Shown here one piece after another: positions 31,632 to 39,887 of a stretch of DNA of 64,000 nt. How positions within the stretch are numbered: position 1 is the stretch's first letter; each line of letters begins with the position of its first letter. The notes under the pieces are model-generated. The model was not told the origin of the DNA. It did no database searches and saw only the letters and a program-made list of their open reading frames with translations. The position numbers and the translations under genes are program-made. The DNA is from Accumulibacter sp. (lineage in GTDB: Bacteria > Pseudomonadota > Gammaproteobacteria > Burkholderiales > Rhodocyclaceae), in contig NZ_JAMTDQ010000006.1 of NCBI RefSeq assembly GCF_023806635.1, forward strand, positions 113,361 to 177,360, given 5' to 3'.

Positions 31632-32747
31632 ATGCCATACCCTGAGAAGACCGCCAATGCCCGGCGTCGGAGTGGCAATGCGCGCGCCGCCGCGCCGGCG
31701 CGCGCAACGGTGGCCATCGCCTTCGTCCAGGGCATGCTTGCCGGCCTGATCCATTGCGGCCGCGATACCGCTCCGCTCCTCGAGCAGGCCCACATTCCGA
31801 GCCAGCTGCTGCACGATCCGGAAGCCCGCGTGGCGATCGACCGCTACGCTCAGCTGTACAACCTGGTCAACCGTGAACTCGATGACGAGGGCTTCGCCCT
31901 TTTCTCGCAACCGATCCGGATCGGCACTTTCGAGTTCCTCTGCCGCAGCGTCATCACCGCACCGACCCTGGCGGCAGCGATCGAGCGCAGTGCCCGCTTC
32001 CTGCGTCTGGTGCTGCCCGACCTCGCCGTGCGCCTCGCTTGCCGCGACGACGAGGCCTGCCTGCACATCAGCGAAAGCCGGCCGCTGCTCATCGGCCGGG
32101 TGTTCGCCTTCGAGTGGTTGCTGCGCCTGCTGCATGGCCTGTTCTCCTGGCTCGTCGGCCGCAGCATCGTCTTCGATGCGGTCGCCTTTCCCTATCCCCG
32201 GCCACGGCACGCGGCCGATTACGCGCTGATCTATACCGCGCACTCGAGCTTCGGCGCCGCCGAACTCGCTGCCGTGTTTGCCACCAACCTTCTCGACCTG
32301 CCGGTCCGTCGCGACGAAGCCGCACTGCAGGCCTTTCTCGACGGCGCACCCGGCAAGTTGACGACGCTCTACCGCCGTGACCGCGAGATGGTCCTGCGCG
32401 TCCGCAATTCGCTGCGGGAAGCGCTGCCCCAGTCGGCTTCGCTGGCCGTCGTCGCTCGTTCGCTGCACCTGTCGCCGCGCACCCTCCACCGACGCCTGCT
32501 GGAGGAGGGATCGAGCTTCCAGGCGATCAAGGATGCCCTGCGCCGCGATCTGGCGATCGATCGCCTGGCGAAGAGCCGCCAGGGCCTGGCGCAGCTTGCC
32601 GGCGAACTCGGCTTCGCCGACACCGCGGCCTTCTATCGCGCCTTCGTGCGCTGGACCGGCGTCGCACCAGCGCATTACCGCCGCCGCCTCCTGGCTGCTG
32701 GCGAGACAACTGACCGGCGGCACGCCGTGACGACCGACGCCTCCTGA
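31632..32747 (+). CDS. AraC-family transcriptional regulator
   Basis: This 371-residue protein has the N-terminal arabinose-binding-like domain of the OruR/ArgR-type AraC subgroup (LHDPEARVAIDRYAQLYNLVNREL; FEFLCRSVITAPTLAAAIERSARFLRLV) and a C-terminal double helix-turn-helix (SLAVVARSLHLSPRTLHRRLLEEGSSFQAI, then LAGELGFADTAAFYRAFVRWTGVAPAHYR). It is divergent from icmF with about 168 nt between, so it may regulate it. The ATG at 31632 follows CGGAAAG; an upstream TTG at 31593 is less likely. Confidence 0.9.
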   Translation: MPYPEKTANARRRSGNARAAAPARATVAIAFVQGMLAGLIHCGRDTAPLLEQAHIPSQLLHDPEARVAIDRYAQLYNLVNRELDDEGFALFSQPIRIGTFEFLCRSVITAPTLAAAIERSARFLRLVLPDLAVRLACRDDEACLHISESRPLLIGRVFAFEWLLRLLHGLFSWLVGRSIVFDAVAFPYPRPRHAADYALIYTAHSSFGAAELAAVFATNLLDLPVRRDEAALQAFLDGAPGKLTTLYRRDREMVLRVRNSLREALPQSASLAVVARSLHLSPRTLHRRLLEEGSSFQAIKDALRRDLAIDRLAKSRQGLAQLAGELGFADTAAFYRAFVRWTGVAPAHYRRRLLAAGETTDRRHAVTTDAS

Positions 32748-32784
32748 AGCCGCCGGGTGGCTGCCGGCAGCAGAACGGGCGGCG

Positions 32785-34140
32785 CTAGCGGTCGTTGAGG
32801 AAGGCTGTCGCGTTCTGCAGGTCGGCGTGCGTGCTGCTGCCGTACAGGGCGGTGACGAACTTGCGCCAGACGAGGTCGGGCTCACCAAGACGAAAACCGT
32901 AGAATCCGGTCCCGGATGCCCGTGACGCGGCAACCTGAATGCGTGACACCTCCGCCGGCCCGAGCTGAACCGTGACTTCGCCCCAGACATCGATGGGAAC
33001 CTCGATCGGCGCGTGCGCCTGGAATCCATAGCGCGAGAGCTGAACGATCTCGAGGCTGACCCGGCCCGCAGCACCGGCACCGCGGCCCAGCGACAGCTCG
33101 GCCGGGCAGCGGACGGAAAACCGCCGATGGCGGCGACGCTCGCCGCCATCGGCCGGTGAGCGCACGACCGGCGGCAGCACGGCACGGTAGGCGGGCAGAT
33201 CGTAGATCGCGTGCAGCAGTTCCTTCTTGCGTTCGCTCAACAGGCTGAAGAGCGGCGTTCGCACATTGAAGAAGTAGTCGAGCAGCTCCGGCGTCAGCAC
33301 GGGGTCGTTGGTCGTGTAGAAGCGCCGTGGTGGAAGCTGGATGTTGGGCAGCCGGATCTGGGTGAAGAAGGCATGCAGGTTCCGCTTCGGCGGCTTCGAT
33401 CCGTAATGCTGCCGGAAGACCTCGGGCGCCGCGCCAAGGTCGAGTGTGGCGCCGACCGCGGGAGCGCCATTGACGAAGTCGTAGCTCTCGACGACGTTCT
33501 GGCTCAGCCGCTGGAAGAACAGCAGCGACTCGTACATCTCGATATGGTCGGGATTGACCGCGATCACCAGGTGCCGGGTATCGAAGAAGGTCGTGCAGTA
33601 CTCGTACATGAACTTCATCAATGGGAACAGGATGCTGCCGCCCGTCTGCCGGAACGGGCGAGCGATCGCCAGCGCCGATACTTCGGCGATGTTGCCCTTT
33701 TTCTCGCGCAGCGGGCCGAGATCGAAGATCCGCTGCAGCGGAAAGCCTAGCACGCTTTCCCTGACCAACGACAGGGTACCCACGACCTCCCCGTCATACG
33801 TCGCACAGAGCGTCGTCGTCGTCGGCAAGGCATGGTAGATGGTCACGCGCAGGCCCGAAGGCTGCGGCTGCATCAGGCCGCTGCTGACATAGGCATCGTG
33901 CAACAGGCGGAAGCAACCCTCGAGTTCCTCACGCGTATCGGCGATCTTCAGCACCAGCCGATCGGTCGGCGCCGGGTCGCAATCGACGAAATTGCGGTAG
34001 ACGGCGAGCCGCCCATCCCGTGGCAGCGCATTGAAGGCACGGCGCATCGTTCGCCGCAGCAGCCTGCCTGCCGGCAAGCCCATTCGATCGACCATCACCC
34101 CACCCCGAACGCAAGAAGGACGGCGCCAGTCGTCTGCCAT
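32785..34140 (-). CDS. FeeM-like N-acyl amino acid synthase / GNAT acyltransferase fused to PilZ domain
   Basis: The 451-residue protein has an N-terminal acyltransferase-like domain (about 60-240; ADTREELEGCFRLLHDAYVSSGLMQPQPSGLR, GTLSLVRES, EVSALAI) of the type in FeeM and exosortase-associated acyltransferases, and a C-terminal PilZ domain (about 335-435) opening ERRRHRRFSVRCPAEL, where RRxxR is the c-di-GMP-binding element. Regulation of acyl transfer by c-di-GMP is inference. The start is uncertain: ATG at 34140 is used; ATG at 34095 after GGGGTGGGG is a good alternative. Confidence 0.75.
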   Translation of the reverse strand: MADDWRRPSCVRGGVMVDRMGLPAGRLLRRTMRRAFNALPRDGRLAVYRNFVDCDPAPTDRLVLKIADTREELEGCFRLLHDAYVSSGLMQPQPSGLRVTIYHALPTTTTLCATYDGEVVGTLSLVRESVLGFPLQRIFDLGPLREKKGNIAEVSALAIARPFRQTGGSILFPLMKFMYEYCTTFFDTRHLVIAVNPDHIEMYESLLFFQRLSQNVVESYDFVNGAPAVGATLDLGAAPEVFRQHYGSKPPKRNLHAFFTQIRLPNIQLPPRRFYTTNDPVLTPELLDYFFNVRTPLFSLLSERKKELLHAIYDLPAYRAVLPPVVRSPADGGERRRHRRFSVRCPAELSLGRGAGAAGRVSLEIVQLSRYGFQAHAPIEVPIDVWGEVTVQLGPAEVSRIQVAASRASGTGFYGFRLGEPDLVWRKFVTALYGSSTHADLQNATAFLNDR

Positions 34141-34398
34141 TACCCGCCTGCGTGGCTGTGGGTGCGACCTTGGGGCGACGCCCCTCCGGTGACGTTGAGC
34201 AGCGCGGCGCGCAAGACGAAGGTGCCAAGGCCGACATCGTATTCCCTCACCGCCCTGGCGACACAAAAGATCTGCAATCTTTTTGCGTTCGACGTCACGA
34301 AGCTGCGGCGCTTCGAGGAATCCCGGTTTCCTGGGCCGACCGAGGACGCAGGGAGGAAAGGCGCGGATCGCGCACGCAATCGCCCGCGCGCCCACGTG

Positions 34399-34428
34399 TT
34401 GACCGGCGAGTCGAGAGAACCCTATAAT
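34399..34428 (+). promoter_or_regulatory. Sigma-70 promoter of tRNA-Met
   Basis: TTGACC (34399-34404), an 18-nt spacer and a perfect TATAAT (34423-34428) lie 12 nt before the tRNA. The GC-rich stretch right after the -10 resembles the discriminator of stringently controlled stable-RNA promoters. Confidence 0.85.
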
Positions 34429-34440
34429 CCGGCGCCCGCT

Positions 34441-34517
34441 GGTGATGTAGCTCAGTCGGTTAGAGCGAAGGATTCATAACCCTTAGGTCGGTGGTTCGAT
34501 TCCACCCATCACCACCA
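34441..34517 (+). tRNA. tRNA-Met(CAT), elongator type
   Basis: A 77-nt cloverleaf: acceptor GGTGATG pairs with CATCACC, D arm GCTC/GAGC, anticodon loop TTCATAA with anticodon CAT, T arm GGTGG-TTCGATT-CCACC, and encoded 3' ACCA. The fully paired acceptor end argues against the initiator tRNA. An Ile-decoding tRNA (lysidine-modified CAU) cannot be wholly excluded. The last anticodon-stem pair is A-C (AAGGA against CCCTT), an uncommon mismatch. Confidence 0.93.
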
Positions 34518-34534
34518 AAGAATCAATTGGTTAG

Positions 34535-34562
34535 GCCACCTCGAAAGGTGGCTTTCTTGTTT
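34535..34562 (+). terminator. Intrinsic terminator after tRNA-Met
   Basis: GCCACCT (34535-34541), a CGAA tetraloop and AGGTGGC (34546-34552) form a perfect 7-bp stem followed by TTTCTTGTTT. It ends the tRNA transcript 18 nt after the CCA end. Confidence 0.9.
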
Positions 34563-35015
34563 CCGCGCTTCGTGTACCCCTTGTGTACCCGTTCTCGATC
34601 AACGCCGCCGAGCCGAAACCCGGCGCGGTGCCCCACGCCCGACGACTCGTGGCGCTGGCCCGGCTGCCTATCCCTCGCTGCGCGCGACCGGCCCGAACAC
34701 GGTACCCGACAAACTCTTCATCACTTCGCCGAGCGCACTCCTGTTGCCGAGCTTGGACGGAAGCATTGACGCCTCCAGCGCCAGCGCGTCCAGTTCCGTG
34801 CCGCAGTAGGTCACACCCTTCTCGGTTCTCGGGCTTGCGGTCGGCTTCATCGGCACCAGCAGGATGTGGAAGTCACCGCGCGCTCTTGCTTCATCAACCT
34901 GCCGCCGGTATTCCGCCCATTCCTCGGCTGGCGCATCGCTCGCCGGCTCGCTCAACCCACCTACCAATCCCGTGCCAGTTGCCGCACCCTCTCGAGGTTT
35001 TCACGGGAGAGCGCG
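34563..35015. other. Degenerate region between tRNA-Met and the IS66 remnant
   Basis: No complete gene is convincing. A direct repeat GTGTACCC occurs at 34572-34579 and 34583-34590. On minus, 34668-34967 stays open for 99 codons from a TTG (VGGLSEPASDAPAEEWAEYRRQVDEARARGDFHILLVPMKP), with protein-like composition but no family I recognise; it may be the 3' part of a gene whose 5' end was lost at the insertion-sequence edge. The position beside a tRNA fits an eroded island. Confidence 0.4.
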
Positions 35016-35336
35016 ATGGGCAAGGCTGGCGAAGTGGCAGCGTACTGGCAAGGGCATGTAGCAGGTTGGCGCGCGAGTGGCGAGAGCCAGAAGGCCTATT
35101 GTGCGCGGAACGGGCTGAAGGCTGGATCGCTGAGTTACTGGCACCGGCGTTTGGCGAAGGAGAGCGGAACGGTCGTTGCCGCCGTGCCGGTGACTCTCGT
35201 TCCCGCGACGATAGCGCCGGTTCCGCCCCATTCGGGGCCAAGCCTGTCGTTGAGCATGCCTGGCGGCTGGCGACTCGAATTCGCGGCGCTTCCGGCAGCC
35301 GACTGGCTGCGTGCGCTGTGCGCAGAGCGCCGATGA
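35016..35336 (+). mobile_element. tnpA: IS66-family accessory protein TnpA, remnant of an insertion sequence
   Basis: The 106-residue ORF (MGKAGEVAAYWQGHVAGWRASGESQKAYCARNGL... ending LPAADWLRALCAERR) resembles the small TnpA that precedes tnpB and the tnpC transposase in IS66 elements. Neither tnpB nor tnpC follows: helicase sequence on the opposite strand begins within a few bases of the tnpA stop. I could not find IS66 terminal inverted repeats. It is therefore read as a deleted, non-autonomous remnant, though the ORF itself is intact with GGGAGA upstream. Confidence 0.75.
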
Positions 35337-36162
35337 CGGTTCCGCCCGGGTTGGCTCGTGCCAGGTACGCCGCCCGGTGCAGCGCGACGATCGTCTTGCC
35401 AATCCCGGCCGAACCGGAGACCCGAGCCGGGCCCCAATGGTTGCGCTCGACCATCTGCTGCTGCTCTGGGTTGAGGAAGACCGTCCACTTTTCCCATGGG
35501 TAATCGAGTGCCTGCTGCAGCGCCTCCACGTTGGCCATGACCCGGAAGCGCCGCTGTGCGTCCGGATGGTCGAAGGGGTTATCGCCTGCCGGTACCGGAA
35601 CACGCGGTGTGCCGCCGGTCGCCAGTTCAAGCAGGGCCTCGGCCGCCTCGGCCGGCAGGTGATCGGCCAGATCGAGCAGCGCATCCTCGTTGGCCGAGCG
35701 GACGTCGGCCAGCCATTCTGCGGGCACCCCGTACCCGAGCGACTCGTCGTCGCTCACGTGGGCGAAAAGCGGCCTTGCCGACTTCAGCGGCAGCTCGGCC
35801 TGGACATGGACCGGCCGCACCAGCTCCTGCACCGTCTCGCGAGTCTCCACCAGCTGCGCGGCGCCCGTCTTCGCATGGGTTTCCAGCTTGCGGCGCTTGG
35901 CCCAGGCGTAGGCAGCGTCGTGATGATCGACGTAGCAGAGCAGCAGGCTGTTGGTGTTTCGGTGCACGATGATCCGGATGTCGCGGCTGACCCTGACCGA
36001 CCAGAAATTCTCGTCCCGCGCCCGTTCGAGCTTGTGACAGCTCATGGCGGGATTGGCCGGGTTGAGCTGCAGGTCGAACGCCGTCGTCTTGACGAGCTAT
36101 TGCTCCTCGCCAGTCAGGCGCGCCAAACTGTCGCTGAAAGTGGCGGCGATGCGAAATTCCAT
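35337..36162 (-). pseudogene. UvrD/REP-like helicase gene, broken by nonsense codon and 3' truncation
   Basis: Starting at ATG 36162, 21 codons (MEFRIAATFSDSLARLTGEEQ) run into an in-frame TAG (36099-36097). Reading on in the same frame gives LVKTTAFDLQLNPANPAMSCHKLERARDENFWSVRVSRDIRIIVHR, the toxin-like N-terminal region of this helicase type, and later GSAGIGKTIVALHRAAYLARANPGG, the Walker A motif. Just beyond it the sequence stops matching a helicase and meets the IS66 tnpA end near 35337, so all downstream motor motifs are missing. The ATG is 2 nt after the hepT stop, so it was the third gene of the mntA-hepT operon. Translation from the downstream ATG (36045) is possible but would give no working helicase. 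Confidence 0.8.
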
Positions 36163-36164
36163 GC

Positions 36165-36518
36165 TTACCGCAGGCTTTCCTTCAGTTTCTCCAGCGATTC
36201 GAGCAGCGCCGGGATGTCGTCCCGAATGATGCTCCACAGCGTGTCATTGTCGATACCCAGATAGCCATGAATCAGCCGGTTGCGTGTGGCCACCATCTGG
36301 CGCCAGGGAATCTGCGGATGGCGGCCGCGTGTCTCCTCGGGAACATGCGCGGCCGCCTCGCCGATGATCTCGAGGTTGCGCACGGTCGCGTCGTAGTTGA
36401 GCCCGCTGGCGACGAATCCCGGCTGGTCGAAGCCGGCGCTGTAGGCCAGCACTTTTTGGCCAGCCTTGACCATGTCATCGATATGGAAGGACCAGTCGCG
36501 TGGCGATGCGTCAGACAT
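36165..36518 (-). CDS. hepT: HepT-type ribonuclease toxin (DUF86)
   Basis: HepT is the HEPN-domain RNase of the MntA/HepT toxin-antitoxin system. The 117-residue, all-helical product has LEIIGEAAAHVPEE and the catalytic RNRLIHGY (R-x4-H-x-Y), whose tyrosine is the site AMPylated by the cognate MntA. The ATG at 36518 lies inside the end of mntA (8-nt overlap). All key residues are present, so the toxin is likely functional. Confidence 0.92.
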   Translation of the reverse strand: MSDASPRDWSFHIDDMVKAGQKVLAYSAGFDQPGFVASGLNYDATVRNLEIIGEAAAHVPEETRGRHPQIPWRQMVATRNRLIHGYLGIDNDTLWSIIRDDIPALLESLEKLKESLR

Positions 36519-36801
36519 GAATCGCTTCCCGCTCCACTGACGGACGCAATTCCGCCCGCAGCGCCTTGTCCGTGACCAGATCCACCGGGCAGCCCAGCCG
36601 GTCTTCCAGGTAGAACTGCACGCCAAAATAGCGTGCCGAGGTGGCCGGGCCATCGAATGCCACCAGCACGTCGACATCGCTGGCGGTCCCAGCGCTGCCA
36701 CGCGCGGTCGAACCGAACAGCGCCAGGTCCACCACGCCAAAACGTTCGGACAGCACCGGCTTGCTCTCGGCCAGCAATCGAATTGCATCCGCTGTATTCA
36801 C
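36511..36801 (-). CDS. mntA: MntA-type minimal nucleotidyltransferase antitoxin
   Basis: MntA neutralises HepT by AMPylation. The 96-residue product carries the polymerase-beta nucleotidyltransferase signature GSTARGSAGTASDVDVLVAF (GSx10DxD), followed by the third catalytic aspartate in PVDLVTDKAL. The GTG at 36801 is preferred because AAGGAG lies 6 nt before it; an ATG seven codons upstream would put that ribosome-binding site inside the gene. Confidence 0.9.
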   Translation of the reverse strand: MNTADAIRLLAESKPVLSERFGVVDLALFGSTARGSAGTASDVDVLVAFDGPATSARYFGVQFYLEDRLGCPVDLVTDKALRAELRPSVEREAIHV

Positions 36802-36823
36802 TCGCCTCTCCTTTCCTCGCACA

Positions 36824-36920
36824 TCATGCCACCCGGAACACCTTCATCACCTCGTGCCCCAGGTGATTGATGACCTTCACCGCGATCCGCCCGCGCCGCG
36901 AGCGGTTGCTGCGCCACGGC
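36824..36920 (-). pseudogene. C-terminal remnant of a larger gene (possibly a DNA methylase or restriction-type protein)
   Basis: Immediately upstream of mntA, one minus-strand frame reads RWRAPWRSNRSRRGRIAVKVINHLGHEVMKVFRVA and then stops (TGA 36826-36824). This looks like the conserved tail of a large DNA-modification or helicase-type protein. The same frame is closed by a stop only a few codons further upstream, so only the end of the gene survives. The family assignment is a guess from the tail alone. Confidence 0.4.
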
Positions 36921-37069
36921 GCTCGCCAGCGTGCCAGACGCTACGCCAGCGGCAGCCGGGACCGGGTCAACCGCCACGACCGCTGCGCCAGGCGTCACGC
37001 CAGGCCAGTCGTCCAAGGGGACAGGGGAACCACCGGGGGAAGCGGTGGCGATCCGCCGTCCGGCGCCGC

Positions 37070-37471
37070 CTAGACGACTTGGGAAAGGTAGGAACCCAGC
37101 CGCAAGTCGGCGGTGAGTATGTGCTCGGTCAACCAGCGCTCGAGAAACTCGAGGTGCTCATCCACCATCGGCTTGTCGCCGCGCAGGATCACTTGCTGCA
37201 GATCCTGAGCGCTCTTGATCAGTTCCTGGTGCTCCATCTGGTGCTCGTCCATTGCGTCATAACGATGCTTCAGCATCAGACGCTCCTCATGGCTGAAGTG
37301 CCAGACCGTACAGTTGATCAGCTCTGCCAATACCGCCGCAACATAGCGCGGCGACTCCCCGTCGAGCACGGCTCGATTGAGGATGTTGAAAATACTCACC
37401 AGCTTGCGGTGATCGTCATCGATCTCGTCGACCCCGACGCTCAGTATCCTGTCCCAGACCATGTCTTTCAT
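37070..37471 (-). CDS. Bacteriohemerythrin
   Basis: The 133-residue single-domain protein has all hemerythrin ligand positions: VDEIDDDHRKL, WHFSHEERLM, HQMEH and EHILTAD. It should bind O2 at a non-heme di-iron site, either storing or sensing oxygen in microaerobic life. An AGGAGA ribosome-binding site precedes the ATG at 37471. It is unlinked to the hemerythrin-tailed chemoreceptor at 25878-28025. Confidence 0.93.
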   Translation of the reverse strand: MKDMVWDRILSVGVDEIDDDHRKLVSIFNILNRAVLDGESPRYVAAVLAELINCTVWHFSHEERLMLKHRYDAMDEHQMEHQELIKSAQDLQQVILRGDKPMVDEHLEFLERWLTEHILTADLRLGSYLSQVV

Positions 37472-37589
37472 GACTTTTCTCCTGCCTGACCAGCGGCGCC
37501 GACGTTGTGGTGGGATGACGTGCGCAGCGGCGGCCGCTGGCGACACCGCGACTGCGGAAAGGGTGCGTCACCCCGCTCGGACGCGACGC

Positions 37590-38663
37590 TCAACCGGGCA
37601 CCCAGACCGGATAATCCGTGTAGCCAGCGGCACCGGGCGTGTAGAAGGTCGCCGGGTTCGGCTGGTTCAGCGGTGCCCCCAACCTGATCCGCGCCGGCAG
37701 ATCAGGATTGGCCAGGAAGGCGGTGCCAAAGGCCACGGCGTCGACCTGGCCGCCGCCGATGGCCCGCTCCGCTTCGTCCGCCGAATAGCCCATGTTGCCG
37801 ATCAGCGTGCCTCTGTAGTTGGCCCGCACCGGCGTCAACACATCGCCGCTCTGCTGCTGGAAGAAGTCACCACGCATGAGGTGCAGATAAGCGAGGTCGA
37901 AGTCGTTCAGCCGGCTGGCGAGCGACGACGCAAGCCCGATCGGGTCGCTGTCGATCATGCTGTTGTAGCTGTTGAGCGGTGACAGGCGCACGCCGACGCG
38001 ATCGCTGCTCCAGACGGCGCAGACTTCCGCTAGCACCTCACAGAGCAGTCGCGCACGATTGGCGAACGGGCCACCATAGGGACCCGTACGCTTGTTGGCA
38101 CCGTCACGCAGGAACTCGTCGAGAAGGTAGCCGTTGGCGGCGTGTACCTCGACGCCATCGAAGCCGGCCGCGCGCGCGTTGGCGGCGGCTTGTCCGAAGC
38201 CGGAAACGATCGCCGGAAGTTCATCGTCGCGCAGTTCACGCGGCACGACGTATGGCTTCTTCCCCTCCGGAGTGTGCACCTCATCGCCGGTGATCGGGAT
38301 CGCGCTCGGCGCCACTGGCTGGGCACCGCCATTGAGCAACGGGTGGCAGGCGCGCCCGCCATGCCAGATCTGCAGAAAAATCAGGCCGCCGGCCGCGTGC
38401 ACCGCGTCGGTGACGCGCCGCCAGCCGGCGATCTGGGCCGGCGAGCAAATTCCGGGTTCGGTCCAGAAGGACGAGTTTCCTTCCATTGCCATGGTCGCCT
38501 CGGCAATCAGCAGCCCGGCGCTCGCTCGCTGCGCGTAGTACTCCGCCATCAATGCCGTCGGGACGTGTTCGGCGTCCGCCCGGCAGCGTGTCAGCGGCGC
38601 CATGAAGATGCGGTTGGCGACGCTCAGGGCGCCGAGCCTGAGGGGACTGAAGAGGGAGGACAT
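37590..38663 (-). CDS. Alkene reductase of the Old Yellow Enzyme family (NemA-like)
   Basis: An FMN-dependent TIM-barrel ene-reductase of 357 residues, starting MSSLFSPLRLGALSVANRIFMAPLTRCRA. Family features are IWHGGRACHPLLNGG, GFDGVEVHAANGYLLDEFLRDGANKRTGPYGG and RVGVRLSPLNSYNSM. It should reduce activated C=C bonds or nitro compounds with NAD(P)H. The ATG at 38663 is where homology begins; the longer upstream frame is not protein-like. Confidence 0.93.
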   Translation of the reverse strand: MSSLFSPLRLGALSVANRIFMAPLTRCRADAEHVPTALMAEYYAQRASAGLLIAEATMAMEGNSSFWTEPGICSPAQIAGWRRVTDAVHAAGGLIFLQIWHGGRACHPLLNGGAQPVAPSAIPITGDEVHTPEGKKPYVVPRELRDDELPAIVSGFGQAAANARAAGFDGVEVHAANGYLLDEFLRDGANKRTGPYGGPFANRARLLCEVLAEVCAVWSSDRVGVRLSPLNSYNSMIDSDPIGLASSLASRLNDFDLAYLHLMRGDFFQQQSGDVLTPVRANYRGTLIGNMGYSADEAERAIGGGQVDAVAFGTAFLANPDLPARIRLGAPLNQPNPATFYTPGAAGYTDYPVWVPG

Positions 38664-38769
38664 GCCTGGTGATCTCCGTAAGAGGGTAGTTTGAATACTA
38701 GCGCAAGGGCGCGCGCTGCGGACGGCGGTTCCCCTGCGGACGTGCCGCTGCCGGGACGCTGCGCGACAA

Positions 38770-39699
38770 TCATCCGTAGCCGATCTGCAGTTGCCGCGGA
38801 TCAACAAGCAGGTAGTTCGCGCAGCGCCCGTCCGTCCGGCTGCCGTCGTCGCTGACGAGAACGATCCACTGGCGACCGCCGATCAGCGCCGACGCCACTC
38901 CCTCGGCGTGTCCGAATCCCCGCAGCCCGCGCACGCTCACTCGCTGCGGCAGATCCTGCTGCCCACCGCGCCAGAACCAGAGGGAAAATGGCGTCGGCTC
39001 ACGGCCGACAGGACCAGCGACGACGAGATAGCCATCGAGCAACGGCACATGCGCCACGGCACGGATGCCCTGTCCATGCAGGTCGAGGCTGAACATCTGG
39101 TTGGCAATCTGCGGCGGCCGTCCAGCGTCGAACATGGCGTCCGGATTCTCGAGGCAGGCGATGATCGCCCGCCCATCCAACAACGGACTGCGAAAACCCA
39201 GCATCAGCACGCGCCGATCCGCCCGCATCGCGAGTCCTTCGATGTTCAGGCCGCCGTCCTTCTTCACCTGGCGGATACCGGCGGCGGCGGCCAGCAGGGG
39301 GTGGGCAGCCGTCAGCGCATGCTTCAGATCGACCACCACTCGCGCTTCGATCATCTCGCCAGCCGCCACGCGAAAGCGCAACAGCTTTTCCCTTGCGGGC
39401 CTCGCGTCGCCCGCCTTGTTCCGCGAATGCGAGGTGACGGCGTAGACGCGCCCCGCATGGTCCCCCGTGACCGCCTCGAGATCGTCGAACCGCCAGTGTT
39501 CCCCATCGTCACGGACGGCGGCCGGCAGGCGCAGCGGAGTGCAGGCAAGCGGACCACGATCATCGAGCTGCAGCAGGCTCAGTGGACATTCCTCCTCGTC
39601 CTCGACGACGATGAAGCGGCCGTCATCCAGCTGGTAGATTCCCGACGGTTCGTAGCAGCCGGTCAATGGGCGGAAGCGGGGGATGTCCTCAGCCCTCAT
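38770..39699 (-). CDS. DUF3616 family protein
   Basis: The 309-residue product fits the DUF3616 family, probably a beta-propeller-like fold: EPSGIYQLDDGRFIVVEDEE, NIEGLAMRADRRVLMLGFRSPL, and GHAEGVAS. No signal peptide is seen from the ATG at 39699. Function is unknown. It is divergent from the MliC-like lipoprotein gene (39888) with about 190 nt between, in which no clear promoter was found. Confidence 0.82.
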   Translation of the reverse strand: MRAEDIPRFRPLTGCYEPSGIYQLDDGRFIVVEDEEECPLSLLQLDDRGPLACTPLRLPAAVRDDGEHWRFDDLEAVTGDHAGRVYAVTSHSRNKAGDARPAREKLLRFRVAAGEMIEARVVVDLKHALTAAHPLLAAAAGIRQVKKDGGLNIEGLAMRADRRVLMLGFRSPLLDGRAIIACLENPDAMFDAGRPPQIANQMFSLDLHGQGIRAVAHVPLLDGYLVVAGPVGREPTPFSLWFWRGGQQDLPQRVSVRGLRGFGHAEGVASALIGGRQWIVLVSDDGSRTDGRCANYLLVDPRQLQIGYG

Positions 39700-39887
39700 T
39701 GGCGTCGCCCCGGCTGACAGGCACTGGCAGGCGCGAGACGCGCCTAACGGCCGTGCGGGTGGGTGGCAGGAAGGGACCGGCAACGCAGGCCGTGCCCGGC
39801 AAACCGGCGGCGACCGCCAAACGCGTCGGTGATCTGGTCAGCCAGCGGCGGCACGTGGTATCGTTCTCGGCAACCGATGGGAGGACC

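Noticed and set aside
35016-35336. Complete IS66 insertion sequence
   Set aside because: Only tnpA is present; tnpB, tnpC and terminal inverted repeats were not found.
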